Shown in pieces: positions 25,476-34,361 of a DNA stretch of 64,000 bases. Position 1 is the stretch's first letter, and each line of letters begins with the position of its first letter. Under the pieces are notes generated by a model. It was not told the origin of the DNA. It saw only the letters and a list, made by a program, of their open reading frames with translations, and searched no databases. The position numbers were made by a program, and so were the translations under genes. Source of the stretch: Promicromonospora sukumoe (GTDB lineage: Bacteria; Actinomycetota; Actinomycetes; Actinomycetales; Cellulomonadaceae); NCBI RefSeq assembly GCF_014137995.1, contig NZ_JACGWV010000001.1:3782001-3846000 (forward strand). Direction: 5' to 3'.

Positions 25476-26897
25476 TCACGGCTTCACGTTGTGGTTGGAC
25501 GCGAACAGGTTGCCCGGGTCGTAGGTTCGCTTGACCTCGCGGAGGCGGTCGAGCGTGGCCCCGGGGTAGGCGTCGCGCACGTCCTGCTCCGTGGCCCGCG
25601 CCATGAAGTTCACGTACCCGGGTCCGGCGACGCCGAGCGAGGCCGACGCCGCGGACACCCACTCGCCGAGCGCGGACGCACCGTCGAGGTCCTGCGCCAG
25701 GCCCTGCACCGTGACCATCCAGGCCGCGTCGCGGTGCGCGAAGGCCGTGTCCGCGGCGTCGACGTCGCCGATCGCACCACCCATGGGCCGCAGGTTGACC
25801 GCCGCGACGCCCCGTGGGGCCGCGAGCACGGCCTTGATCGCCGCCGCGGCCCACGCCTCGTCGGGCGCCCAGGCGCCCGCGCCGAGGAACCCGGTCCGCG
25901 CGTCGCCCGGCAGCCCGCTCTCGGGGCCGCCGCCGCCCGCGAACATCTCGGGGTAGGCGATCTCCGCGATGCTGTCGTGCAGGGGCCCGAGCGCGCGGAG
26001 CGGCGCGTACGCCGCCTCGGCCTGGTCCGCCGAGCCGGTGAAGCAGGCCAGCGCCATGACGACCGGCTTGCCGTGCGCCTCGGCGGGCAGCATCGGCAGA
26101 GGCGGCGCGACCATCACGTTGACCATGCCCGACAGCTCCGCGGGCGCCTGCGCGAACGCCGCGAGCACCCCGGCAAGGACGCCCGGGTCGGCGGGCCAGA
26201 CGAACATGCCGCCCGTGACGACGGGCAGCTCCCGCAGGCGCAGGTCGAGCCGGGTCACGACGCCGAAGTTGCCGCCGCCGCCCCGTAGGGCCCAGTAGAG
26301 GTCGGGGTTCTCGTCGGCGTCGGCCCGGACCACCCGGCCGTCCGCGAGGACCACCTCGGCGCCCAGCACGTTGTCGACGGTGAGGCCGTGCGCCCGGCTG
26401 AGGTAGCCGATGCCGCCACCGAGCGCGATGCCGGCCAGGCCGACGCCGCCGGTGTCGCCGAAGCCGGTGGCGAGGCCGTGCTCGCCGGCCGCCGCGACGT
26501 AGGCACCGGCGAGCGCCCCGCCCTGCGCGCGTCCGACGCCCGCCTCGGTGTCGATCTCGATCCCGTCCATGAGGCGCAGGTCGACGACGATCCCGCCGTC
26601 GACCAGGGCGTGCCGGGCCAGGTTGTGGCCCCCGGCGCGGACGCCGAGCGGCAGGCCGGTCCGTCGCGCGACGTCGAGCACCGCCGCGATCTCGTCGGTG
26701 TTCCGCACCCGGGCGACCGCCACCGGCGTGCGTTCGGGGCCGCCCAGGTAGACCTCGGCGGCGTCGGCGAACCCGGCGGAGGAGGGGGTGAGCAAGCGGT
26801 CGCCGAGCACGGCCGCGAGCGGTGCGAGGGCATCGTCGAGCGCCTCGGGTGACGTGATGGTGGTGCCGGTGGTGCCGGGGGTTTCCTGCGTGGCCAT
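25476..26897 (-). CDS. FAD-binding oxidoreductase (BBE-like)
   Basis: A 473-residue flavoprotein of the PCMH/BBE type. RAGGHNLARHAL carries the histidine that covalently binds FAD in this family. ALGGGIGYLSRAHGL is the second FAD contact; the Cys used for bicovalent attachment in plant-type enzymes is absent before it. The C-terminal NLFASNHNVKP is the BBE motif. GGAGG before the ATG at 26897 fixes the start. It is divergent from the MarR gene over a palindromic operator. Substrate unknown; related enzymes oxidise alcohols, sugars or alkaloids. Confidence 0.9.
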   Translation of the reverse strand: MATQETPGTTGTTITSPEALDDALAPLAAVLGDRLLTPSSAGFADAAEVYLGGPERTPVAVARVRNTDEIAAVLDVARRTGLPLGVRAGGHNLARHALVDGGIVVDLRLMDGIEIDTEAGVGRAQGGALAGAYVAAAGEHGLATGFGDTGGVGLAGIALGGGIGYLSRAHGLTVDNVLGAEVVLADGRVVRADADENPDLYWALRGGGGNFGVVTRLDLRLRELPVVTGGMFVWPADPGVLAGVLAAFAQAPAELSGMVNVMVAPPLPMLPAEAHGKPVVMALACFTGSADQAEAAYAPLRALGPLHDSIAEIAYPEMFAGGGGPESGLPGDARTGFLGAGAWAPDEAWAAAAIKAVLAAPRGVAAVNLRPMGGAIGDVDAADTAFAHRDAAWMVTVQGLAQDLDGASALGEWVSAASASLGVAGPGYVNFMARATEQDVRDAYPGATLDRLREVKRTYDPGNLFASNHNVKP

Positions 26898-26941
26898 CGT
26901 CGAGCCTCCGTGTCGGTGCCAGAGCTTCCGGACCGCCAACG

Positions 26942-26953
26942 TTAGACATCTAA
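26942..26953. promoter_or_regulatory. Candidate MarR operator
   Basis: TTAGACATCTAA, 5-bp arms around CA, in the 104-bp gap between the BBE-type and MarR genes, inside the least GC-rich part of the gap. MarR operators are typically short AT-rich palindromes at this place. Confidence 0.5.
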
Positions 26954-27001
26954 GGATTAGGCGTCAACGCATTTCGGTGACGGTCGAACTACCCTTCGTC
27001 C

Positions 27002-27532
27002 ATGCAACCAAGCGGGCGGGCGGACGGCGATCCAGGCGACACCGCACAGGGGGTGAACCCGGGGGCCGTCCCCGTCGCGGTCGCGATGTGGCACTCCGTG
27101 CACCGCGTGATGCGGGCGTTCGACGCCCACCTCTCCGAGCAGGGCGCCACCTGGCAGGTCTGGCACATCCTGCTCGCCGTGCACCAGGGCACGCCCGCCA
27201 CCCAGCGCGAGCTCGCGCAGGCCGTCGGCATCCGGGAGGCCACCCTCACGCACCACCTGCGCGGCATGGAGGACAAGGGCCTGATCGTCCGCAGCCGCCA
27301 GGAGCACAACCGCCGGGTGCAGCGCATCGAGGTCACCGAGGCGGGCGAGGCGCTCTTCCGCCGGCTCAAGAAGGAGGCGATCGAGTTCGACCGGACGCTG
27401 CGCGGCGCGATCGGCCCCGGCGAGGACGACGTCGACGCGTTCTTCGCCACGCTCGGCCGCCTGGCCGACTCCGTGCCCGACGGCGGGCGCGACATCCTCC
27501 CGGAGGGCTGGCCCGGCAACCGCCGCAGGTAA
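27002..27532 (+). CDS. MarR-family transcriptional regulator
   Basis: A 176-residue MarR regulator. Winged HTH at ~60-125 (ATQRELAQAVGIREATLTHHLRGMEDKGLI, then the wing SRQEHNRRVQRIEVTE). The first ~28 residues are low-complexity. The 3' end lies in a 21-bp tandem duplication that overlies the stop. It probably represses itself, the BBE-type gene and the downstream MFS pump. Confidence 0.92.
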   Translation: MQPSGRADGDPGDTAQGVNPGAVPVAVAMWHSVHRVMRAFDAHLSEQGATWQVWHILLAVHQGTPATQRELAQAVGIREATLTHHLRGMEDKGLIVRSRQEHNRRVQRIEVTEAGEALFRRLKKEAIEFDRTLRGAIGPGEDDVDAFFATLGRLADSVPDGGRDILPEGWPGNRRR

Positions 27533-27556
27533 TCAGGCAACCGCCGGGAATAAATC
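27515..27556. repeat. 21-bp tandem duplication over the MarR stop codon
   Basis: ggcaaccgccgcaggtaatca at 27515-27535 is followed by ggcaaccgccgggaataaat at 27536. A third, weaker gccgggaata occurs near 27564. Confidence 0.8.
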
Positions 27557-27630
27557 GTCCGCCTGCCGGGAATAGGCGGTGCCCCGGGCAACCTTGTACG
27601 TGTCGTGCAGCACACCCCGGAACCCCAGGC

Positions 27631-29070
27631 ATGACCGCGACGTCCACCGCCACCCCCGACACGCGGCTCGGCCTGCGCGGCGACCGTGGTCCGATCCTCG
27701 GCGCGCTCATGCTCGCCACCGCGCTCGTGGCGCTCGACGCCACGATCCTCGCCACCGCCTCGACCACCATCGCGCGCGAGCTCGGCGCGTTCGAGCAGGT
27801 CCCGTGGCTGTTCTCCGCGTACACGCTGGCGCAGGCGGTGACCGTCCCGCTGTACGGGCGGCTGGCCGACGTGTTCGGCCGCAAGCGCGTCATCCTCGTG
27901 GGCATCGCGCTCTTCGTGCTCGGCTCGATCCTGTGCGCCGTGGCCTGGAGCATGCCGGCCCTGATCTGGTTCCGGGTGCTGCAGGGCCTGGGCGCCGGCG
28001 CGATCCTGCCGATGTCGATGACCATCACCAGCGACATCTACACGCTCGCCGAGCGCGCCAAGACGCAGGGCTACATGGCCAGCGTGTGGGCGATCTCCTC
28101 GGTACTCGGCCCGACGCTGGGCGGCGTGTTCAGCCAGTTCGTGAGCTGGCGCTGGATCTTCTGGGTCAACATCCCGATCGGCGCCGTCGCCCTGCTGGCG
28201 ATCTGGCGCAAGTTCCACGAGAAGCAGCGCGACGGCGCCCGCGAGCCCGTCGACTACCTGGGCGCGGTGCTGCTGACCGGCGGCAGCACGCTGCTGGTGC
28301 TCGGCCTGCTGGAGGGCGGGCACGCCTGGGGCTGGGCCTCCGCGCAGTCCATCGCGATCTTCGTCGCCGCGGTGGCGCTGCTCGTGGCGTTCGGCCTGGC
28401 GGCGCGGCGCAACGCGCACCCGATCTTCGACCTGCGGCTGCTGCGCCGCCGGGTGGTGGGCGCGTCGACGGCGGCGTCGCTGATGGTCGGCGTCATCACG
28501 CTCGGCCTGTCCACCTACATCCCGATCTACGCGCAGGGCGTGCTCGGCGTCGGGCCGCTGGTGGCCGGGTTCGCGCTGGCGGCACTCACGCTCGGCTGGC
28601 CCATCGCGGCCACCCTGTCGGGGCGGGTCTACCTGGCGATCGGCTTCCGCTGGACCAGCACCATCGGTGCGGTGGTCGTCCTGGCCGGTGCGCTCATGAC
28701 CCTCCTGCTCGACGCCGACGCCGCCGTGTGGCAGATCTCCGCCGCCGTGTTCGTCATCGGGCTCGGCATGGGCCTCGTGGCCGTGCCCACCCTGCTCGCC
28801 GCCCAGCACAGCGTGGGCTGGGGCGAGCGCGGCGCCGTGACCGCGACCAACATGTTCGCCCGGTCGATCGGGCAGGCCGTCGGCGTCGCCGCGCTCGGCG
28901 CGGTGGTCAACGCACTGACCGTCGTCGGCGCGGACGGCACGCCCGAGGGGGCCGGCCTCGCGAACGCGATGCACCTGGTCTTCTGGTGCGTCGTGGCCTG
29001 CGCCGCGGTGATGATCGTGACGGTGCTGCTGCTCCCCCGCGACAACCCGAAGGCCACGCAGGCCGCGTGA
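27631..29070 (+). CDS. MFS drug exporter (DHA2, 14-TM)
   Basis: A 479-residue MFS protein with about 14 hydrophobic segments. It has the DHA2 signatures ALDATILATASTTIARELG in helix 1 and GRLADVFGRKRV in loop 2-3, and WRWIFWVNIPIG before helix 6. Likely a proton-coupled multidrug pump. It lies 98 bases after marR and is probably controlled by it. The 3' end is in a three-copy 20-bp repeat. Confidence 0.92.
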   Translation: MTATSTATPDTRLGLRGDRGPILGALMLATALVALDATILATASTTIARELGAFEQVPWLFSAYTLAQAVTVPLYGRLADVFGRKRVILVGIALFVLGSILCAVAWSMPALIWFRVLQGLGAGAILPMSMTITSDIYTLAERAKTQGYMASVWAISSVLGPTLGGVFSQFVSWRWIFWVNIPIGAVALLAIWRKFHEKQRDGAREPVDYLGAVLLTGGSTLLVLGLLEGGHAWGWASAQSIAIFVAAVALLVAFGLAARRNAHPIFDLRLLRRRVVGASTAASLMVGVITLGLSTYIPIYAQGVLGVGPLVAGFALAALTLGWPIAATLSGRVYLAIGFRWTSTIGAVVVLAGALMTLLLDADAAVWQISAAVFVIGLGMGLVAVPTLLAAQHSVGWGERGAVTATNMFARSIGQAVGVAALGAVVNALTVVGADGTPEGAGLANAMHLVFWCVVACAAVMIVTVLLLPRDNPKATQAA

Positions 29071-29120
29071 CGGTGACGCGGGCCGCGTAACGGTTACGCG
29101 GTCGGCGTGACGGCGAACCC
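29061..29120. repeat. 20-bp tandem triplet bridging two convergent gene ends
   Basis: Copies at 29061, 29081 and 29101 (ggccgcgtgacggtgacgcg and variants). The first holds the MFS stop, the second the MerR stop, and the third encodes the MerR C-terminus. Confidence 0.9.
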
Positions 29121-29522
29121 CTCCCGGACTCCGTCGAGCACGTCCTGCACGTGCTTGCGGAAGCCGGGGCAGGTCGCGATGTCGTGCGCGCGGCACTGCA
29201 GCGCGTGCTCCGTCATCGCGCGGGACGCCGCCATGTCGGCCATCCGGCGGTCCAGGTCGGCGATGTGCGCCTCCAGGACCTGGTGCCGGTCGTACGCCCC
29301 GGCGTCGAGCATGACGCGCACCTGCTCCAGGCTCATGCCCGCCGCCTTGCTGCGCACGATGACGCCCACCCGCACGACGTCGTCGCGCCCGTAGCGCCGC
29401 CGCCCGGCGCCGTCGCGCGCCGGACGCAGCAGGTCCTCGTCCTCCCAGTACCGCAGCACGTGGGTCTCCAGCCCGAACCGACGGGCCGTCTCGCCGACCG
29501 ACCAGGTCTCGCTTGACTTCAT
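29094..29522 (-). CDS. MerR-family transcriptional regulator
   Basis: A 142-residue MerR regulator with N-terminal HTH (VGETARRFGLETHVLRYWEDEDLL) and wing (RRRYGRDDVVRV), a dimerisation helix, and a C-terminal segment with two cysteines (QCRAHDIATCPGF) that could bind metal or sense redox state. The ATG at 29522 lies inside the operator palindrome, which implies a leaderless transcript or a later start. It faces a thioredoxin-reductase-like gene. Confidence 0.9.
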   Translation of the reverse strand: MKSSETWSVGETARRFGLETHVLRYWEDEDLLRPARDGAGRRRYGRDDVVRVGVIVRSKAAGMSLEQVRVMLDAGAYDRHQVLEAHIADLDRRMADMAASRAMTEHALQCRAHDIATCPGFRKHVQDVLDGVREGFAVTPTA

Positions 29523-29543
29523 GTCAACATGAAGTCACATCCT
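29513..29543 (+). promoter_or_regulatory. MerR-type promoter/operator
   Basis: -35 TTGACT (29513-29518), 19-base spacer, -10 CATCCT (29538-29543). The spacer is mostly a perfect dyad, tgacttcatg (29514-29523) / catgaagtca (29528-29537). A 19-base spacer with a dyad is the hallmark of MerR-activated promoters. It drives the flavoprotein gene at 29585. Confidence 0.8.
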
Positions 29544-29584
29544 GGGGTGGTACCGCAAGACGTCCCGGGAAACGGAGCCCTGCC

Positions 29585-30529
29585 ATGTCCGCCACACCCC
29601 CTCTGACCTCCTACGACGCCGTCGTGATCGGCGGCGGCCCCGCCGGCCTGCAGGCCGCCCTCACGCTCGGCCGCATGCACCGGCGCGTGCTGCTGCTCGA
29701 CTCCGGCGAGTACCGCAACGCCACCGCCGAGCACATGCACAACGTGGTGACCAACGACGGCCGGGCCCCGGCCGAGTTCCGCTCGGTGGCCCGCAGCGAG
29801 CTCGCCGCCTACGCGACGGTGACGGTCCGGGAGGGCTCCGCGACCGCCGTCGCGCCCGACGGCGCCGGGTTCCGCGTCGAGGTGGACGGCGAGCACCTGA
29901 GCACGCGCGGCGTCGTGCTCGCGACCGGGCTGCGGGACACCCTGCCCTCGATTCCCGGGCTGGAGCCGCTGTTCGGCACCGTCGCGGCCGTGTGCCCCTA
30001 CTGCCACGGGCACGAGCTGAGCGGCAAGCCCGTCGCGGTGCTCGGCAACGGGCCGCACGTGGCGCGGGTCGCGTTCCTGCTGGAGCGCATCGCCAGCCGC
30101 CTGACCGTCCTGGCCGACGGCGGCGACCTCGACGCCGACACCCGCGCCCTCCTGGCCGACGCCGGGGTGCCCGTGCGGCCCGAGCCCGTCAAGGAGCTCG
30201 TGCGCACGGCCGACGGCGCGCGCGTCGTTCTCGCGGACGGGCCGGACGAGGAAGTGGGCGGCATCTTCGTGGCCGCCGAGTTCGGTCAGCGGGCGCCGTT
30301 CGCGGAGCAACTCGGGCTGACGCTGCTGCCGTCGGGCGCCGTCGAGGTCGACGCGATGGCCCGCACCAGCCTGGCCGGCGTGTTCGCGGCCGGCGACATG
30401 GCGCACACCGCGGCGATGCCGGGGCCGATGGCGTCGGTGCTCATGGCGGCGGCGTCGGGCCAGCTCGCGGCGGTATCCCTGGACGCGGACCTGCTGGGCA
30501 GGGACCACCCGACGCCGACGCCGGCCTGA
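29585..30529 (+). CDS. FAD-dependent thioredoxin-reductase-like oxidoreductase
   Basis: A 314-residue flavoprotein: the FAD motif VIGGGPAGLQAA, the redox pair CPYC, an NADP region (AVLGNGPHVAR) and the C-terminal FAAGDMAH FAD contact. It differs from housekeeping TrxB in the flanks of CPYC and resembles the bacterial ferredoxin/disulfide reductase-like group found next to stress regulators. Expression by the adjacent MerR suggests a redox or electrophile response. Confidence 0.9.
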   Translation: MSATPPLTSYDAVVIGGGPAGLQAALTLGRMHRRVLLLDSGEYRNATAEHMHNVVTNDGRAPAEFRSVARSELAAYATVTVREGSATAVAPDGAGFRVEVDGEHLSTRGVVLATGLRDTLPSIPGLEPLFGTVAAVCPYCHGHELSGKPVAVLGNGPHVARVAFLLERIASRLTVLADGGDLDADTRALLADAGVPVRPEPVKELVRTADGARVVLADGPDEEVGGIFVAAEFGQRAPFAEQLGLTLLPSGAVEVDAMARTSLAGVFAAGDMAHTAAMPGPMASVLMAAASGQLAAVSLDADLLGRDHPTPTPA

Positions 30530-30570
30530 CCGTCTGCGGGTCGGCAGTCCCCTGGCCCGGACCCGCCAGA

Positions 30571-30628
30571 TCGGCACTCTGTATCGAGATCGGTCCAGCG
30601 TTGGACCGATCTCCATACAGAGTGCCGA
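30571..30628. terminator. Bidirectional terminator-like palindrome, 27-bp arms
   Basis: Arms 30571-30597 and 30602-30628 (tcggcactctgtat... / complement), one mismatch, loop gcgt. It lies between the convergent flavoprotein and dnaG genes. Confidence 0.8.
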
Positions 30629-30687
30629 ACTCAGAATCAGGGACCCAGGAGAGTGCCGACCCCGGGGCCAGCACCGCGCCCCAGCCC

Positions 30688-32631
30688 TTACGCGCTCTCG
30701 CGCAGCGCCCGTCGCTCGCTCTCGATCGCCAGGAGGTCGGCGAACGCCGCGTTGTAGGCGCCCTCGTCGGAGGGGTCGAGGCGCTGGAGGCGGCTGCGGG
30801 CGTCGTCGATCCGGCGCTTGAGGCCCAGGTCCATGACACGGCGCACCAGGCCCTCGACGAACGCCGCGACGGCGGCCTCCCGGTCCTCGGGCAGGGACGC
30901 GACCGAGAGCTGCGTGACCACGATCGCCACCGACTCGGGGGACTGCTCCAGCACGGCGGCGACCCACTGCGCCGCGGACAGCTCACGCCCCCCGGCCGCG
31001 CCCCCGGCGGCCCGGATCGCGGCGTGCACCGCGCGCCACGCGGGGACGGCGAACGCGTCCTCGCCCAGCTCGTCGAACGAGGCCGGCACGTGCTGCGGGT
31101 ACTGGAGCACCGCCACGAGCGCGAGCCGCTCGTCGCGGGCCACGGGGTCCCGCGGGTCAGGAGCCGGCAGCCGCGCCGCGCCACCCGCCGGACGCCCGCC
31201 GTCGGCCACCGGCGTGGCACCGGACGCCGGCCGCGCGCCGTCGGACGAGGAGGGCTTCCGCTGCGACGGCGTCGACGCCGCGCGCGCCACCTCGCGGCGC
31301 ACCTCGTCGATCTCGGTGCCGATCCAGCCCGCGACCTGGCGCATGTACCCGTCGCGCTGGCTGCGGTCGCGGATGCCGACGATCTCCGGCGCGGCGGCCC
31401 GCACCGCGGACACCCGGCCCTCCACCGTGTTCAGGTCGAACTGCTTGATCTTGGCCTGGATCACGAACGCGAACAGCGGCTTGCGGCCGTCGACCAGCGC
31501 GCGCACCGCCTCCGGCCCCTTGGCCATGCGCAGGTCGCAGGGGTCCATGCCGTCGTCGGCCACGGCCACGTACGTCTGCGCGAAGAACCGCTGGTCCTCG
31601 CCGTACGCGCGCTCGGCGGCCTTCTGGCCGGCGGCGTCGCCGTCGAACGTGAAGATGATCTCGCCGCCCACGGTGCCGCCGGAGGCGAGCTGCATGCCGC
31701 CGCCCGCCGTCGTGTCGCCGAGCAGGCGCCGCACCACCTTGGCGTGGTCGCCGCCGAAGGCCGTGCCGCAGGTCGCGACCGCCGCCGTCACGCCCGACAG
31801 GTGCGCCGCCATGACGTCCGTGTACCCCTCGACCACCACCACGCGCTTGCCCTTGGCGATGTCGCGCTTGGCGAGGTCGATCCCGTACAGGACGTGCGAC
31901 TTCTTGTAGAGGCTGGTCTCGGGGGTGTTCAGGTACTTGGGGCCCTGGTCGTCCTCGAACAGGCGGCGCGCGCCGAACCCGATCACGGCGCCCGTCACGT
32001 CCCGGATGGGCCACATGACCCGCCCGCGGAACCGGTCGTAGATGCCGCGCTGGCCCTGCGACATGAGGCCGCTGGCCACGAGCTCCGCCTGCGTGAAGCC
32101 CCGGCCCTGGAGATGGCGCTGCAGCGAGTCCCAGCCCTTGGGCGCGAACCCGACGCCGAACAGCTCGGCGTCGGACCGGTCGAAGCTGCGCTCGGCGAGG
32201 AACGTGCGCGCCGCCGTGGCGTCGGGGCCCATGAGCTGCTCGGCGTAGAAGTCCGCGGCCACGCGGTGCGCCTCCAGGAGCCGCTGGCGCTTGCCCGGCT
32301 CCTCGCGCGGACGGGCGTTGCCGCCCTCCTCGTACCGCAGCTGCACGCCGGTCTTGCCCGCGAGGTACTCGATCGCCTCGGTGAAGCTCAGCCCGTCCAT
32401 CTTCATGACGAACTCGATGACGTCGCCGCCCTCGCCGCACCCGAAGCAGTGGTACCGGCCCACGCTGGGCCGCACGTTGAAGCTCGGGCTGCGCTCGTCG
32501 TGGAAGGGGCACAGCCCCACCAGCGCACCCACCCCGGCCGGCTTCAGCGTCACGTGCGCCGAGACGATCTCGTCGATCCGCGCGCGCTCGCGGACCTGGT
32601 CCACATCCTCGCGTCTGATCAGCCCGGCCAC
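30688..32631 (-). CDS. dnaG: DNA primase
   Basis: A 647-residue primase making RNA primers for replication. Zinc-binding domain (CPFHDERSPSF ... YHCFGCGEGGD, residues ~41-65), a catalytic core with TOPRIM (VVVVEGYTDVMAAH and FDGDAAGQKAAERA), and a C-terminal helicase-interaction domain. Full length for the family. Here it is on the minus strand, apart from dgt (34.4 kb +) and dusB (48.5 kb +), with which it is often clustered in related actinobacteria. Confidence 0.97.
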   Translation of the reverse strand: MAGLIRREDVDQVRERARIDEIVSAHVTLKPAGVGALVGLCPFHDERSPSFNVRPSVGRYHCFGCGEGGDVIEFVMKMDGLSFTEAIEYLAGKTGVQLRYEEGGNARPREEPGKRQRLLEAHRVAADFYAEQLMGPDATAARTFLAERSFDRSDAELFGVGFAPKGWDSLQRHLQGRGFTQAELVASGLMSQGQRGIYDRFRGRVMWPIRDVTGAVIGFGARRLFEDDQGPKYLNTPETSLYKKSHVLYGIDLAKRDIAKGKRVVVVEGYTDVMAAHLSGVTAAVATCGTAFGGDHAKVVRRLLGDTTAGGGMQLASGGTVGGEIIFTFDGDAAGQKAAERAYGEDQRFFAQTYVAVADDGMDPCDLRMAKGPEAVRALVDGRKPLFAFVIQAKIKQFDLNTVEGRVSAVRAAAPEIVGIRDRSQRDGYMRQVAGWIGTEIDEVRREVARAASTPSQRKPSSSDGARPASGATPVADGGRPAGGAARLPAPDPRDPVARDERLALVAVLQYPQHVPASFDELGEDAFAVPAWRAVHAAIRAAGGAAGGRELSAAQWVAAVLEQSPESVAIVVTQLSVASLPEDREAAVAAFVEGLVRRVMDLGLKRRIDDARSRLQRLDPSDEGAYNAAFADLLAIESERRALRESA

Positions 32632-32640
32632 GTCGGAATT

Positions 32641-33555
32641 CTATGCCCGCTGTCCGACACCCCGGCCGCACGTCCGGGCGTACTCCCCCGGCGGCACGCC
32701 GACGGCGCGGACGAAGTCTCCCGTGAAGTGCGCCTGGTCGTAGTAGCCGACGGCGGCGGCCAGCCCCGCGAGGTCCAGCCCCGGGTCGCGGCCCAGCAGC
32801 TCGGCCGCCACGTGCACCCGGTGCCGCTGCAGCACCCACTTGGGGCTCACGCCCACCCAGTCGGCGAACAGCCGCTGGAGCGACCGCGGCGTGGTGCCGA
32901 GCCGGTCCGCGAGCGCCGTGACGGAGGTGCCGGGCACGGCGTCGGCGATCACGGCGAAGGCCTCCCCCAGCGCGGCGAGCGCCGCGGCGGACCGCGGCGT
33001 GCGGGTCCGTTCGGCGGCGTCCCGCAGGAGCGGGGTGAGGGTCCGGACGGCGGCCTCCGGCTCCCCGGCCCGCGCCTGGACGAGGGCCTCCGCGTTGGCG
33101 AGCGCCGCCGTCGGGCCAAGAAAGGGCCCGACGGCGCCGCGCTCGCCCGGGTCGGCGCGGCCGAGCAGGGCGCGGTACCCGCCGGGGCGCAGCTTGGTGC
33201 CGACGACGGCGCCCGCGCCGGTCAGGGTGCGCCGGAAGAGCCCGGCGGGCATGGCGTAGGCGAGCAGGCCCTCCTCCTCGGCGACGACGTGCCCCACGGG
33301 GTGCGGCATGACGGTCTGGGTGAACGCGGTGCCGGGCGGCAGGTCCCAGGTGATGACCCAGTGCCAGTCCACGAGGTCGGCGAGGTCGGGCGCGGGCTCG
33401 ACGCGGGCCAGCGCGAACCGGTCGCGCGCGCCCACGGGGTCGACGATGCCGAGCGTGGGCCCCTTCTCCAGGGCGCTCGCCTGAGCAGCCGGAGCGGGCC
33501 GGGCGGCCCGCGCGGCCCGGGCCACCGGGGTCTCGCCGTCGAACACCTGTCGCAT
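32641..33555 (-). CDS. AraC-family regulator (DUF6597-type sensor)
   Basis: About 304 residues. The N-terminal beta domain (LVDWHWVITWDLPPG, MPHPVGHVV) is of the kind that precedes AraC HTHs in DUF6597 regulators. The C-terminal HTH pair (VTALADRLGTTPRSLQRLFADWVG and LAGLAAAVGYYDQAHFTGDF) binds DNA. The start at 33555 (MRQVFDG) was chosen; an ATG at 33591 would overlap the promoter of the divergent VOC gene. The two are 42 bases apart, so they share a control region. Confidence 0.87.
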   Translation of the reverse strand: MRQVFDGETPVARAARAARPAPAAQASALEKGPTLGIVDPVGARDRFALARVEPAPDLADLVDWHWVITWDLPPGTAFTQTVMPHPVGHVVAEEEGLLAYAMPAGLFRRTLTGAGAVVGTKLRPGGYRALLGRADPGERGAVGPFLGPTAALANAEALVQARAGEPEAAVRTLTPLLRDAAERTRTPRSAAALAALGEAFAVIADAVPGTSVTALADRLGTTPRSLQRLFADWVGVSPKWVLQRHRVHVAAELLGRDPGLDLAGLAAAVGYYDQAHFTGDFVRAVGVPPGEYARTCGRGVGQRA

Positions 33556-33597
33556 TCTTCCAAGACTGGCACACCCGGGCCGCGCCAGCATCGGTCC

Positions 33598-34050
33598 ATG
33601 AGGAACTCAGCACTGCACCCCAACATCTCCGTGGCCGACGCCCGCGCCGCCATCGCGTTCTACGAGGCGGCGCTGGGCGCCGAGACGCTCGACGTGATCA
33701 CCGCGGGCGACGCCGTCATCCACTCCGACCTGGTCCTGCGGTCCGCCGCGGGCGAGTCCACGTTCACGGTCGCGGGCGCGTTCCCGCCCGACTCGGTGGC
33801 GCCCGAGCCGGACGGGCCCACGCACGCGAGCTTCACGATCCCGGTCGAGGACACCGACGCCGCGTACGCGCGGGCGATCGGGGCGGGCGCGAGCAGCCTG
33901 GCCGAGCCGGCCGACTGGTTCGAGGGCTTCCGGCAGGCCGCGGTGCGCTGCCCGTTCGGCCACCGCTGGTACTTCGTGACGGTCGCCGAGTCGGTCACCC
34001 CGGACGACGTCCAGCGCGCCAGCGACGCCTGGATGTCCGCCCGCGACTGA
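33598..34050 (+). CDS. VOC-family (glyoxalase/bleomycin resistance-like) protein
   Basis: A 150-residue VOC protein of the PhnB type: HPNISVADARAAIAFYEAALGAE at the start, then FTIPVEDTDAAYARA and PFGHRWYFVT at the end. Usually a dimer with metal or ligand sites; function unknown. Divergent from the AraC regulator at 33555. Confidence 0.9.
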   Translation: MRNSALHPNISVADARAAIAFYEAALGAETLDVITAGDAVIHSDLVLRSAAGESTFTVAGAFPPDSVAPEPDGPTHASFTIPVEDTDAAYARAIGAGASSLAEPADWFEGFRQAAVRCPFGHRWYFVTVAESVTPDDVQRASDAWMSARD

Positions 34051-34060
34051 CGCGCGCACG

Positions 34061-34108
34061 ACGTGTCAGACGTACAGGTCACCCGAGGGACCTGTGGGTC
34101 TGACACGT
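34061..34108. terminator. Palindrome after the VOC gene, 20-bp arms
   Basis: Arms 34061-34080 and 34089-34108 (acgtgtcagacgtacaggtc / complement) with two mismatches. It starts 10 bases after the VOC stop and shares acgtgtcagacg..caggtc with the palindrome at 25427. Confidence 0.75.
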
Positions 34109-34180
34109 GCCCTGGGTTTGGTTTGCCGGACTAGCGCGGTTCGGTACGCTTTGCCCGACTCAGGGAGGAACAAAGGCACC

Positions 34181-34354
34181 ATGGGAATCAGGTATCGCAA
34201 GCGGCTGTCGCTCGGGCCGCTCAAGTTCAACATCACGCAGAAGGGCCTGTCGTCGATGAGCTTCAAGGTCGGTCCGTGGACCTGGAACTCGAGGACCAAG
34301 AAGCACTCGATCAACCTCCCCGGCGGCCTGAGCTGGTACAGCAACAACAAGTGA
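34181..34354 (+). CDS. DUF4236 small protein
   Basis: A 57-residue basic protein beginning MGIRYRKRLSLGPLKFN, then ITQKGLSSMSFKVGPWTWN: the DUF4236 pattern, usually short and of unknown function. A GGAGGAA site lies 9 bases before the ATG. It stands alone between terminator-like hairpins (34061-34108 and 34362-34389), so it is a single-gene transcript. Confidence 0.85.
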   Translation: MGIRYRKRLSLGPLKFNITQKGLSSMSFKVGPWTWNSRTKKHSINLPGGLSWYSNNK

Positions 34355-34361
34355 CGCGGCG

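Noticed and set aside
34094..34180. Longer start for the DUF4236 protein
   Set aside because: The extra 29 residues would overlap a palindrome and promoter region, and the ribosome site sits right before the ATG at 34181.
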